Origin: Boseongicola sp. SB0675_bin_26 | GTDB taxonomy: Bacteria > Pseudomonadota > Alphaproteobacteria > Rhodobacterales > Rhodobacteraceae | Assembly (NCBI GenBank): GCA_009843725.1 | Contig: VYCX01000406.1 | Location: 1-5,603, forward strand | Reading direction: 5' to 3' | DNA: 5,603 nucleotides | In this document: positions 1 to 5,603 of the stretch, piece by piece | Layout of the letters: each line of letters starts with the position of its first letter | Numbering within the stretch: the first letter of the stretch is position 1 | Made by a program: the position numbers and the translations under genes | Notes under the pieces: generated by a model | Told to the model about the DNA's origin: nothing | Database searches by the model: none | What the model saw: the letters and a program-made list of their open reading frames with translations, nothing else

Positions 1-45
1 GGATGATCGCCCGTCCTGCCGGAAGGGGGCGCGCAGGCCCAGGAG

Positions 46-963
46 CTAACCCCTGAAATCACCTTCGCTTCCGTCGCTCTCCTCGAACCCGACGCTGCTG
101 AAGCCGGCGACCAGACGGGGGTTCCCGTCGGTGTCCTGGCGGCTGGACAGTGCGCCGCCCCAGCTTCCCTCGAACGAGGTGATGGTCCGTTCCGGATGCC
201 TCACCGTCACCCTGTCGCGCTCGAACAGGCCGTCTTCCCTCAAGATCGCGGTGGCGAGGTGAAGCTCGTAGTCCTTGGCCAGGCCTTGCGCGTCTATCGG
301 ATCCCGTCCCAGGAACGACCCGAAATGCGCACGCCTCGTAACGAGGTCGCCAACGCAGCCGATGCAGCCCCTGACCGCGCCGTCCGCGAAGTCCGCGGTC
401 AGGGTGAGCACGCCCTGGTACTCGTCGATCACGAATTCGCCCTCGTCCTCGCCCCAGTCGCTTCCGAACGTGTAGGCGTAGAGGCCGCCGGCCTGGCCCG
501 TGTAGGAGGCCGCCCCGTCGGCCGGCACCTGCGGCACGATGCCATGATCGATTTCCGGACCGTCGATGATCGCGTACTGCTCCGACTCCGCGAACGAAAG
601 ATCAGGGGCATGCTGATTGGGGAACTGGGTCCACCAGCCGAACGCCAGGTAGTCGGCGGGGTTTTCCGGATCCCAGCTCAGAAGGGCGTGGGCCACCGAC
701 GTGCCCGCCTCCGTTTCCTTGAAGAACGTCAGGGCATGCGCCCTATGGCCGGGCATGGGCGTCGGGGCACGCGTGTTCCCGACCAGGTCATCGTCCGTGT
801 GGACGGAAGCCTCCGTTCCGTCATCCAGTGTCACGAAGAACCGAAGCGCCGCGCCATCGAACTCCGTATTCCTCTCAAGTTCAAGTGTGCCACCTGGCTC
901 CTTGTCGGCAGTGCAGGCGGCCAACGCCAGCATTGCGAATATGAGGCTCGAAACGGATTTCAT
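46..963 (-). CDS. Lipoprotein with TbpB/FHbp-like beta-barrel domain
   Basis: A 305-residue predicted lipoprotein. Residues 1-17 form a short signal peptide (Lys2, a hydrophobic stretch, then lipobox L-A-A-C with the lipidated cysteine at 17). The next residue is Thr rather than Asp, which favours the outer membrane. The rest resembles the barrel of transferrin-binding-protein-B/factor-H-binding-protein-like lipoproteins common in Alphaproteobacteria: a YTGQAGGLY segment (about 154-162), an acidic stretch (about 168-182), a GVLTLTADFADG strand (about 184-195), GSFLG (215-219), and FEGSWGG (264-270) followed by a VAGF strand. A Cys pair, GCIGC, lies at 199-203. The ATG at 963 gives a compact signal peptide and has AGGGAGA six bases upstream. 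An ATG at 999 is an alternative. The protein stops right after GDFRG, where relatives as I recall them often run a few residues further to finish the last strand. Ligand unknown. It appears to be transcribed separately from the transport operon. Confidence 0.8.
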   Translation of the reverse strand: MKSVSSLIFAMLALAACTADKEPGGTLELERNTEFDGAALRFFVTLDDGTEASVHTDDDLVGNTRAPTPMPGHRAHALTFFKETEAGTSVAHALLSWDPENPADYLAFGWWTQFPNQHAPDLSFAESEQYAIIDGPEIDHGIVPQVPADGAASYTGQAGGLYAYTFGSDWGEDEGEFVIDEYQGVLTLTADFADGAVRGCIGCVGDLVTRRAHFGSFLGRDPIDAQGLAKDYELHLATAILREDGLFERDRVTVRHPERTITSFEGSWGGALSSRQDTDGNPRLVAGFSSVGFEESDGSEGDFRG

Positions 964-969
964 GGCGGC

Positions 970-976
970 TCTCCCT
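970..976 (-). promoter_or_regulatory. Ribosome binding site of the lipoprotein gene
   Basis: On the minus strand AGGGAGA ends six bases before the ATG at 963. It supports that start over the in-frame ATG at 999. The 12 extra codons of the longer form include AGA and GGA, which are unusual here, and part of them is this Shine-Dalgarno sequence itself. The ATG at 999 also has its own AGGGAGG (1004-1010) four bases upstream, so the choice is not certain. Confidence 0.55.
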
Positions 977-1051
977 GGCTGGCGCCAGATTCCGGACATC
1001 TTGCCTCCCTGGTGCCCAGATGCGCCGCCGCCTTCAACCCGTGCGCGGCGC

Positions 1052-1068
1052 TGCCGGTCATTCCGGCA
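1052..1068. promoter_or_regulatory. Perfect 6-bp dyad upstream of the lipoprotein gene
   Basis: TGCCGG and CCGGCA flank a five-base centre, forming a perfect inverted repeat about 90 bases upstream of the lipoprotein start. It could be a hairpin in the leader RNA or a protein-binding dyad. No known operator is recognised, and short dyads occur by chance in GC-rich DNA. Confidence 0.25.
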
Positions 1069-1079
1069 AGTTCACATGC

Positions 1080-1093
1080 CAAGCAGACGCTTG
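1080..1093. promoter_or_regulatory. Short dyad CAAGC-N4-GCTTG
   Basis: A five-base inverted repeat with a four-base centre, 11 bases from the dyad at 1052-1068 and in the presumed promoter or leader of the lipoprotein gene. An operator is possible but not recognised. Confidence 0.2.
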
Positions 1094-1442
1094 TTGCGTT
1101 TACTGGCATTTCTGTATGCTGGCGGCAAGCCTGCCCCGGCCTCTCCCAGACTGCGCGCATGAGGATCGCACGGGAAAACGGTCACAAGCGCGACGAGAGA
1201 ACCCGTTTCGGAGGCAGATCGGCGCGGGATCGAGGCCAAACAGGCCCCGTCTTCTTGCCAGTTTCTGACTTTCCGGGCATACGAGAGGCGTTGACACCGG
1301 CCTTCTCTGCCAGCCCGTGGAATCAGTGCGAAGGTTCAATGTGACTTTCGCATCAATTGCCCATTCTTGGCCACCAACGAAGTCGGGCCATGCCCGAACG
1401 GGTATCAGGTCTTGCCGACAGGCGACCATGTACGCGTCATCG

Positions 1443-1467
1443 GCCCCGTGGCAGCACGCCTCGGGGC
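1443..1467 (-). terminator. Compound hairpin after the SIS gene, possible operon end
   Basis: About 48 bases beyond the SIS stop codon the sequence folds into a strong, nearly symmetric stem. A six-pair GC stem (GCCCCG with CGGGGC) is followed by a single A-A mismatch, a three-pair GGC/GCC stem and a five-base loop. On the transcribed strand no run of U follows, so it is not a classic intrinsic terminator. It may instead stabilise the 3' end of the operon mRNA or act with Rho. Read on the plus strand it is followed by a modestly T-rich stretch, but no plus-strand gene is seen. Confidence 0.35.
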
Positions 1468-1514
1468 TGTCCTTCTTGAGGCGAATCGCGCCACGCACCT
1501 CGATCGCGCCGGCT

Positions 1515-2543
1515 TCAGACGGTCTTGGTGACCTTCTTCAGCCCCGGCGGCGCGTCAGGATCCTCTCCAAGATCGCGAGCCAGCCGTTCCACGAACCTGT
1601 AGAAGGCGACCGACTGAACCAGCGGGTCGAAGGCTTCGTGCATTGAACGAGGCATCGGGAGAGAGGCTCTCTCCCTGTCGGGATGGGCCAGCAACACGCA
1701 TGCGCCTCGCTTCCTCAAGACCTTCATGGCATCGTCAAGCGACCTTGCCGCGCTTCCGCGAGCGCCAAAGAACAGAGCAGCGAAGCGCTCGCTCACGATG
1801 GCCACCGGGCCGTGGAACAATTCAGCGGCCGAAAACGCCTCGGCGTGGAGCCGGCAGGTTTCCTTGAACTTCAAGGCAGCTTCGGCGGCGACGGCCAGAC
1901 CAGGGCCTCGGCTCACGCAAAACAGCGACCCCGACCGGGCAAGGGGAAGCGCCGCGGAAGACCAGTCCAGGTTCAGCGCCTGCAGCGCAAGGCCCGGCAG
2001 TTCCTCGAGCGCAGCCTTCATGTCCCTGTCCTGCCTGTACCCTGCGAGAACTGCCAGGGAGGCGAACAGCATGCCCACGAACGACTTGGTAGCGGCCACG
2101 GCGCGCTCGGGACCTGCCAGGACAGGCAGCACCATGTCCGCGCCTTCGCCGAGCAGGCTGTCGGCGGCATTCAGGATCGCGATCGCCTGCGCCCCGCCGG
2201 CTTTGGCGACCCCCTGCAAGCGTGCAAGGTCCGGGCTTGTCCCCGACTGCGAGAACGAGACGCAGGCGAACCCTTCCAGTCGCAGTTTCGAGCCGTAGAC
2301 GGAAGCGACTGACGGGCCGATCGAGGCGACAGGCAGGCCCGTACGGGTCTCCATCAAGTACTTGAAGAAGGTGGCCGCATGGTCGGATGTACCGCGCGCG
2401 CAGGTCACTATGCCGCGAATGCCGTCCTCTTCCAGGCGACGGCCCGCATTCCAGTAGGTTTCGACGGCGTCAATTTGCCGGGCAAGCATGTCGGGGATCT
2501 CGGAGACCTCGGACGCCATCAACGTGCCCTGGCGCATGTTCAC
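1515..2543 (-). CDS. SIS-domain aminosugar isomerase/deaminase-like protein
   Basis: A 342-residue protein made of two SIS (sugar isomerase) domains, matching the isomerase half of glucosamine-6-phosphate synthase without its glutaminase domain. It belongs with AgaS, NagB-II and fructosamine-6-phosphate deglycases such as FrlB. Visible motifs are RGTSDH (50-55), the phosphosugar-binding SQSGTS (98-103), AGPE (143-146) and ALKFKE...HAEAF...ELFHGP (223-246). Glu228 and His244 are 16 residues apart, as are the catalytic Glu488 and His504 of GlmS. Lys336/337 near the C-terminus match the GlmS Lys603 region. The enzyme should act in the cytoplasm on a phosphorylated keto or amino sugar. Deaminase, isomerase and deglycase activities cannot be told apart here. 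A GTG start at 2543 overlaps the ATPase stop as GTGA. An ATG at 2537 is equally possible. Neither has a clear Shine-Dalgarno sequence, which suggests translational coupling. It is the last gene of the operon. Confidence 0.9.
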   Translation of the reverse strand: MNMRQGTLMASEVSEIPDMLARQIDAVETYWNAGRRLEEDGIRGIVTCARGTSDHAATFFKYLMETRTGLPVASIGPSVASVYGSKLRLEGFACVSFSQSGTSPDLARLQGVAKAGGAQAIAILNAADSLLGEGADMVLPVLAGPERAVAATKSFVGMLFASLAVLAGYRQDRDMKAALEELPGLALQALNLDWSSAALPLARSGSLFCVSRGPGLAVAAEAALKFKETCRLHAEAFSAAELFHGPVAIVSERFAALFFGARGSAARSLDDAMKVLRKRGACVLLAHPDRERASLPMPRSMHEAFDPLVQSVAFYRFVERLARDLGEDPDAPPGLKKVTKTV

Positions 2544-3283
2544 GCGTGCACGCCCGTGATCATGGACACGATTTCGTTCCGGTTCGTGTCAGCCGTTTTC
2601 CGGATGCCGATCTGCTCGCCGCACCTCAACACGCAGATTCGGTCCGAGAGGCGGAAGACCTGGTCGAGGCTGTGGCTGATGAGCAGGATCGCCAGGTTGC
2701 GCACTCTCAGCGAAGCCACCAGTTCTTCCACCTTGGCGGTCTCCGCAACGCCGAGCGCCGCCGTCGGTTCGTCCAGCAGGATCAGCTTGCTTGCCCAATG
2801 GGTAGCCCGTGCGATCGCGATCCCCTGGCGCTGGCCTCCGCTGAGATCGCGGATCCTGGAGTTGGCGGACGGAATGCGAACGTCAAGCTCGTCCACGAGC
2901 ATCTGGCTTTCCCGCCGCATCCGCTCCTTGTCGAGCAGGCCGAAGGGTTTCCTTGTCAGTTCGCGGCCAAGAAACATGTTCATGTAGACCGTCTGTTCGT
3001 GGGCCAGCGCGAGATCCTGGTAGACAACCTCGATTCCCTGGCTGCGCGCCGAACTGGCATCAACGAGGGCGACGGTTTCGCCGTCCATCCTGATGTCGCC
3101 CGAGGTCGGGCGATGAACGCCGGAGATCACCTTGACGAGCGTCGACTTGCCCGCGCCGTTGTCGCCGACGAGGGCGACGATTTCGCCGGCATAGAGATCA
3201 AGCGAGAAGTCCTGGACGGCGATGACGCCGCCGAAGACCTTGCGGATGTTTGCCAGGGACAGGACGGGCGATGCGGCCGTCAT
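2540..3283 (-). CDS. Sugar ABC transporter ATP-binding protein, FrcA-like
   Basis: A 247-residue ABC ATPase that would drive import through the permease encoded two genes upstream. All nucleotide-binding motifs are present: Walker A GDNGAGKST (40-48), Q-loop Gln89 in VVYQD, signature LSGGQ (147-151), Walker B LILLDEP (167-173) and H-loop His204 in ISHS. It has one ATPase domain, unlike the double-domain RbsA/XylG, so it resembles FrcA of the rhizobial fructose importer FrcBCA. Two copies would then serve one transporter. The ATG at 3283 overlaps the stop of the YhfX-like gene as ATGA, with a weak GGGAA nine bases upstream. Its own stop overlaps or abuts the SIS gene. The family is certain. 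The sugar is not, because specificity lies in the binding protein, which is outside the window. Confidence 0.95.
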   Translation of the reverse strand: MTAASPVLSLANIRKVFGGVIAVQDFSLDLYAGEIVALVGDNGAGKSTLVKVISGVHRPTSGDIRMDGETVALVDASSARSQGIEVVYQDLALAHEQTVYMNMFLGRELTRKPFGLLDKERMRRESQMLVDELDVRIPSANSRIRDLSGGQRQGIAIARATHWASKLILLDEPTAALGVAETAKVEELVASLRVRNLAILLISHSLDQVFRLSDRICVLRCGEQIGIRKTADTNRNEIVSMITGVHA

Positions 3284-4491
3284 GGCGCGAAGTTCCCGGA
3301 CCAGCCAACGGGATCGCCGAAGCCGTTCTCTATGGTGGTCACGTGCGGGCTGCCGGCCGAAACCCCCCGCACCCCGACGACCATTGCGCGCGTCGTGAAC
3401 GCCTGGCCGCGGAAGCCGAACACGGCCGTATCGCCGGACGCAGGCTTTCGCGAACCGGTGGCGTCGATCATGGCGTAGTAGTCAATTGCAGAGTAGTCCG
3501 GGACCTCCACGTCGAACAGCGCCGCGGGGTCCGATGTCGGCTCGGGGGAGACCAGCGCGCGGACCTGGTATTTCGGAAAGACCGGATCGATGTAGAATCC
3601 GCCGCCAAAGCAGTAGGCCTTGCCGGCGTGGTGGTGGGAAACTTCCGACAGGTAGAGGACCGCCGGGGTCTCGGGCAGGTCATCGACCGCGTGGAGCGGC
3701 GTCGTGCCATGAAGGCCGTTGCCCGGCTCGACCTGCGTGGCTCCGGCCTCGGCCAGGGCCGACAGCACCACCGACGAGGTCGTTCCGGGCGCGTTGACTT
3801 CAACGTCCGCACGGCCGGCGGCGGCCAGCGCCTCGGCGGCGCGGTTCAGGGTCTTCAGGTTCGGGGTCGGCGCCACCTTGCGACCTTCCTGATCGAAGAG
3901 GAGGGCCGGGAACGTGGTGATTCCGGCGAATCGCGCACCGTCCAGCGCGTCCAGGCGATCGGCGACGCTGACGATCTCGCCGGCCTCGAAGCCCCCTTCA
4001 TGCCCGCGGTAGAAGGTGTCGCCCTCGGTCTGGATCCGTGCCATCAGTTCCTGTTGGCGGCCGGCCAGCGCGGCGGCGGCGGCGGCCTCCCGCGCCTTGG
4101 CGTCCGAGAAGACGGTCCAGAAGTCCGGCCGGATCCTGGCGGCGGCAAATGCAGTTTCGCGCACCGGGACCTGCACCAGGTGGCCAAGGTGCCCGGTTTT
4201 CAGCCCGGCACGGTCGCACGCGACGGCGCAGGCCATGTCAACGGCTACCGCACGGTCGATTCCGCCCTTCATGACCGCTTCGCAGAAGCCCGAATGGCGG
4301 CCGACCTGCTTGGTCATGGCAAAGGTCTTCAACCCGTGCCTGGCAGCCTCGGCCTGGAAGGTCCGGGCGTTTCGCTCGACGGCGTCAAGATCGAGAACAT
4401 AGGAATTCGCCGGAATCGCGCCCGACCGGTGCAGTCCCATGGCCGCCTCGACGAACTTCGGATTGCGTCGGATGAGAGGATCGAGGAACAT
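3280..4491 (-). CDS. YhfX-family PLP-dependent alanine-racemase-like protein
   Basis: A 403-residue protein that closely resembles E. coli YhfX as I recall it, a member of the alanine-racemase-like fold III PLP family. The match runs from the first residues (MFLDPLIRRNP) through MTKQVGRH, with the probable PLP-binding Lys61, HLGHLVQVP (101-109), PTPNLKTL (208-215), NAPGTTS (233-239), EPGNGLHGT (255-263), LSEVSHHHAGKAYCFGGGFY (281-300) and SAIDYY (334-339). It ends in a beta-rich C-terminal domain (from about 300) as in alanine racemases. No signal peptide is seen, so it should be cytoplasmic. The family's reaction was not established to my knowledge; racemisation or another step on an amino acid or amine is inferred. 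The ATG at 4491 is preferred to the in-frame TTG at 4509 because it has a strong Shine-Dalgarno sequence and matches the YhfX N-terminus. It sits 14 bases after the permease stop and overlaps the ATPase start by 4. Confidence 0.9.
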   Translation of the reverse strand: MFLDPLIRRNPKFVEAAMGLHRSGAIPANSYVLDLDAVERNARTFQAEAARHGLKTFAMTKQVGRHSGFCEAVMKGGIDRAVAVDMACAVACDRAGLKTGHLGHLVQVPVRETAFAAARIRPDFWTVFSDAKAREAAAAAALAGRQQELMARIQTEGDTFYRGHEGGFEAGEIVSVADRLDALDGARFAGITTFPALLFDQEGRKVAPTPNLKTLNRAAEALAAAGRADVEVNAPGTTSSVVLSALAEAGATQVEPGNGLHGTTPLHAVDDLPETPAVLYLSEVSHHHAGKAYCFGGGFYIDPVFPKYQVRALVSPEPTSDPAALFDVEVPDYSAIDYYAMIDATGSRKPASGDTAVFGFRGQAFTTRAMVVGVRGVSAGSPHVTTIENGFGDPVGWSGNFAP

Positions 4492-4493
4492 TT

Positions 4494-4503
4494 CCCTCCC
4501 CCT
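4494..4503 (-). promoter_or_regulatory. Ribosome binding site fixing the YhfX-like start
   Basis: The minus strand reads AGGGGGAGGG just before the ATG at 4491. The purine run gives a GGAGG three bases away, or AGGGGG six bases away, from that codon. A TTG at 4509 would lie upstream of this signal, so the ATG is the better start. Confidence 0.65.
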
Positions 4504-4505
4504 GT

Positions 4506-5459
4506 TCAACGATTGGTGTCGCGCAGCGAAACCGCGACGGCGACGAGGATGATCAGCCCGCGGACGATCATCTGATCGGAGACCTTGAGGCCCATTAGGA
4601 TGAGACCGTTGTTCAGCATGCCCATGAGCAGCGATCCCAGAAGGGCGCCGATGATCGAGCCCTTGCCGCCGTTCAGCGCGGTTCCGCCGACGATCACGGC
4701 GGCAATCACCGTCATGAGATCGCTCTCGCCCAAGGTGTACTTTGCCGCCTGCAGGCGGCCGGCATACAGCAGGCCGGCCAGTCCCGCCGTCGCGCCGCAG
4801 AGCGTCAGGACGCAGAGGCGGATGCGCGGCACCTTGATTCCCGAAACCTGGGCTGCTTGCGCGTTGTCCCCGACCGCCAGCACATGGGCGCCGAAGCGGG
4901 TGTTGCGATAGATCAAGTGGCCGATCAGAACGGCGACGGCGGTCCAGAGCACCAGCGACGGGACCGAGAAGAGCTTTCCCGAACCGAAGATCCCGGTGAA
5001 CGTATCGTTGATGACCGGGATGGAGCGAAGGTCCGTCATCGAGCGCGCGATGCCGGCAAACAGCCCCATGGTGGCAAGCGTCACGAGAAACGACGGCAGG
5101 CGCAGATAGGCCACGAGCACGCCGTTGAAGGCACCGATGGCGATGCCGGCGCCAAGTCCTGCCAGGACTCCCACGACCATCGGGTGGCTCTGCATCGCGA
5201 CGGCGGCAGAAAGCGCTGATACCGCCACGATGGATCCGAAGCTCAGATCGATCTCGCCTGCGGACAGGGCGAAGACAAGGCCTATGGCCATGATTGTCGC
5301 CGGAGCCGTCTGCAGCACGATGTTGGTCAGGTTTCGCGATGTCAGGAACCCGTCATCGTGCAGGGTGACGGCGAAGAAGAGGAAGATGCCAAGGAAGCCG
5401 AAATAGATGACACCTCGCTGCAGGTCCATCTCTCTCAGTCGTGCAAGCGCCTGTTCCAT
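4506..5459 (-). CDS. Ribose/fructose-type ABC transporter permease
   Basis: A 317-residue inner-membrane permease of the RbsC/FrcC family (BPD_transp_2), of normal length. It is mostly hydrophobic, with helices beginning around residues 17-32, 47-67, 74-90, 95-117, 121-138, 167-184, 215-233, 248-262, 267-290 and 297-310. Family signatures are FALSAGEIDLSFGSIVA (63-79), the cytoplasmic coupling loop GDNAQAAQVSGIKVPRIRL (197-215) and GGTALNGGKGSIIGALLG (258-275), then MLNNGLILMG and a C-terminal QMIVRGLIILVAV. It would form a homodimer with the ATPase encoded downstream and needs a periplasmic binding protein, not seen here. The ATG at 5459 has GAGG six bases upstream. The adjacent GTG at 5462 would leave only three bases. 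This is the first operon gene in the window. Confidence 0.93.
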   Translation of the reverse strand: MEQALARLREMDLQRGVIYFGFLGIFLFFAVTLHDDGFLTSRNLTNIVLQTAPATIMAIGLVFALSAGEIDLSFGSIVAVSALSAAVAMQSHPMVVGVLAGLGAGIAIGAFNGVLVAYLRLPSFLVTLATMGLFAGIARSMTDLRSIPVINDTFTGIFGSGKLFSVPSLVLWTAVAVLIGHLIYRNTRFGAHVLAVGDNAQAAQVSGIKVPRIRLCVLTLCGATAGLAGLLYAGRLQAAKYTLGESDLMTVIAAVIVGGTALNGGKGSIIGALLGSLLMGMLNNGLILMGLKVSDQMIVRGLIILVAVAVSLRDTNR

Positions 5460-5485
5460 CACCTGCCTCGGTGCATATCAGGTGA
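5459..5485 (-). promoter_or_regulatory. Hairpin enclosing the permease ribosome binding site
   Basis: A perfect seven-base inverted repeat, TCACCTG and CAGGTGA on the minus strand, flanks a 13-base loop. The Shine-Dalgarno GAGG (5466-5469) is in the loop, and the first base of the ATG is the last base of the stem. In mRNA this could reduce initiation of the permease relative to an upstream gene, as is often wanted between a binding protein and its permease. The pairing is seen. The regulatory role is inferred. Confidence 0.4.
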
Positions 5486-5488
5486 GCG

Positions 5489-5513
5489 GCGGGCCCCCCA
5501 AGCGGGCCCCCAA
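5489..5513. repeat. Tandem repeat of GCGGGC(C)nAA with pairing potential
   Basis: Two adjacent copies, GCGGGCCCCCCAA (5489-5501) and GCGGGCCCCCAA (5502-5513), differ only by one C. The first copy's GCCCCCC (5493-5499) can pair with GGGGGGC at 5515-5521, giving a seven-pair hairpin. It may be an intercistronic stem between a binding-protein gene and the permease. It may also reflect homopolymer slippage or sequencing error. Confidence 0.4.
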
Positions 5514-5603
5514 GGGGGGGCTCAGGTGGGGGGCGTCCCCCGGGACGGGCGCGGGGGCTGGTGGGGGCCGGTTCCGCCGTCGGGGCGGTGGGAGGGGGTC
5601 GCC
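5514..5603. other. Extremely G-rich edge with no recognisable coding
   Basis: The plus strand carries about nine runs of three or more G in roughly 85 bases, including runs of 7, 6, 5, 5 and 5. Neither strand gives a protein end resembling a periplasmic binding protein. The composition is far more skewed than the rest of the window. It could be a structured intergenic region able to form G-quadruplexes, or low-quality sequence at a contig end. Confidence 0.5.

Larger units (their letters stand above)
964..1514. other. Intergenic region without a convincing gene
   Basis: About 550 bases separate the end of the SIS gene from the lipoprotein start. Several frames stay open because of GC content, but none has a good ribosome binding site together with a recognisable protein. 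The longest minus-strand frame (1100-1498) begins with GTG and reads like translated noncoding sequence. The half near the SIS gene holds a compound hairpin (1443-1467) and a smaller dyad (1383-1397). The half near the lipoprotein holds two dyads (1052-1068 and 1080-1093). A very weak promoter-like pair for the lipoprotein is TTGCCG (1123-1128) and AGTAAA (1099-1104), spaced 18 bases. It matches consensus poorly. Confidence 0.6.

Noticed and set aside
1099..1128. Promoter-like pair TTGCCG/AGTAAA for the lipoprotein gene
   Set aside because: Matches the consensus in only four and three positions, with an 18-base spacer; such matches are expected by chance.
960..1160. 66-codon minus-strand frame overlapping the lipoprotein start
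   Set aside because: No ribosome binding site, no motif, and it covers the likely leader of the lipoprotein gene.
196..1344. Plus-strand open frame of about 380 codons spanning the lipoprotein and the intergenic region
   Set aside because: It is antisense to the lipoprotein gene with a low-complexity Arg-rich translation and no recognisable domain.
1383..1397. TCGGGC-CAT-GCCCGA inverted repeat as an intrinsic terminator
   Set aside because: The stem is perfect, but the loop is only three bases, no U-tract follows on either strand, and it is over 110 bases from the SIS stop.
1100..1498. Minus-strand open frame starting with GTG just after the SIS gene
   Set aside because: The first two dozen codons have GC-rich third positions, but the rest does not. 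There is no good ribosome binding site and no recognisable motif, and it contains the hairpin at 1443-1467.
964..1514. Insertion sequence remnant or CRISPR array in the intergenic region
   Set aside because: No terminal inverted repeats, transposase-like frame or regularly spaced repeats were found.
2387..3478. Long plus-strand open frame opposite the ATPase gene
   Set aside because: It is antisense to a certain ABC ATPase, has no recognisable protein features and is explained by high GC content.
3250..4575. Long plus-strand open frame opposite the YhfX-like gene
   Set aside because: Arg/Gly-rich translation typical of a GC-rich shadow frame; the minus-strand gene has clear family motifs.
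5486..5603. C-terminal end of a periplasmic sugar-binding protein expected upstream of the permease
   Set aside because: The minus-strand frames give only Pro/Arg-rich low-complexity sequence with no resemblance to a binding protein end.

Overview
The window is GC-rich DNA and every supported gene lies on the minus strand, so transcription runs from right to left. GC-rich codon use, a TbpB/FHbp-like barrel lipoprotein with a GSWGG motif, and an FrcBCA-type sugar ABC transporter suggest an alphaproteobacterium (Rhizobiales or Rhodobacterales style). This placement is inferred from gene style, not from a marker gene.

Right to middle (5459 down to 1515) is a tight four-gene operon. In order of transcription it holds a ribose/fructose-type ABC permease, a YhfX-family PLP-dependent alanine-racemase-like protein, the single-domain sugar ABC ATPase, and a SIS-domain aminosugar isomerase/deaminase-like protein. 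Racemase and ATPase overlap by 4 nt (ATGA). ATPase and SIS gene also overlap by 4 nt if the GTG start is used (GTGA). Permease and racemase are 14 nt apart. The periplasmic binding protein that such a transporter needs is not in the window and is expected beyond the right edge.

The operon probably imports a sugar-like or aminosugar-like compound through permease and ATPase. The SIS enzyme would then process a phosphorylated amino or keto sugar, and the YhfX-like enzyme would act on an amino acid or amine part. The placing of an uncharacterised PLP enzyme inside a transporter cassette next to a SIS enzyme is the most interesting feature here. The substrate cannot be read from the sequence.

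The stretch 964-1514 has no convincing gene. It holds a strong compound hairpin about 48 nt beyond the SIS stop codon and, nearer the next gene, two small dyads. Left of it (963 down to 46) is a separate gene for an outer-membrane-type lipoprotein with a TbpB/FHbp-like barrel repeat. The right edge (about 5489-5603) is extremely G-rich with a small tandem repeat and shows no recognisable coding. It may be a structured intergenic region or poor sequence at a contig end.
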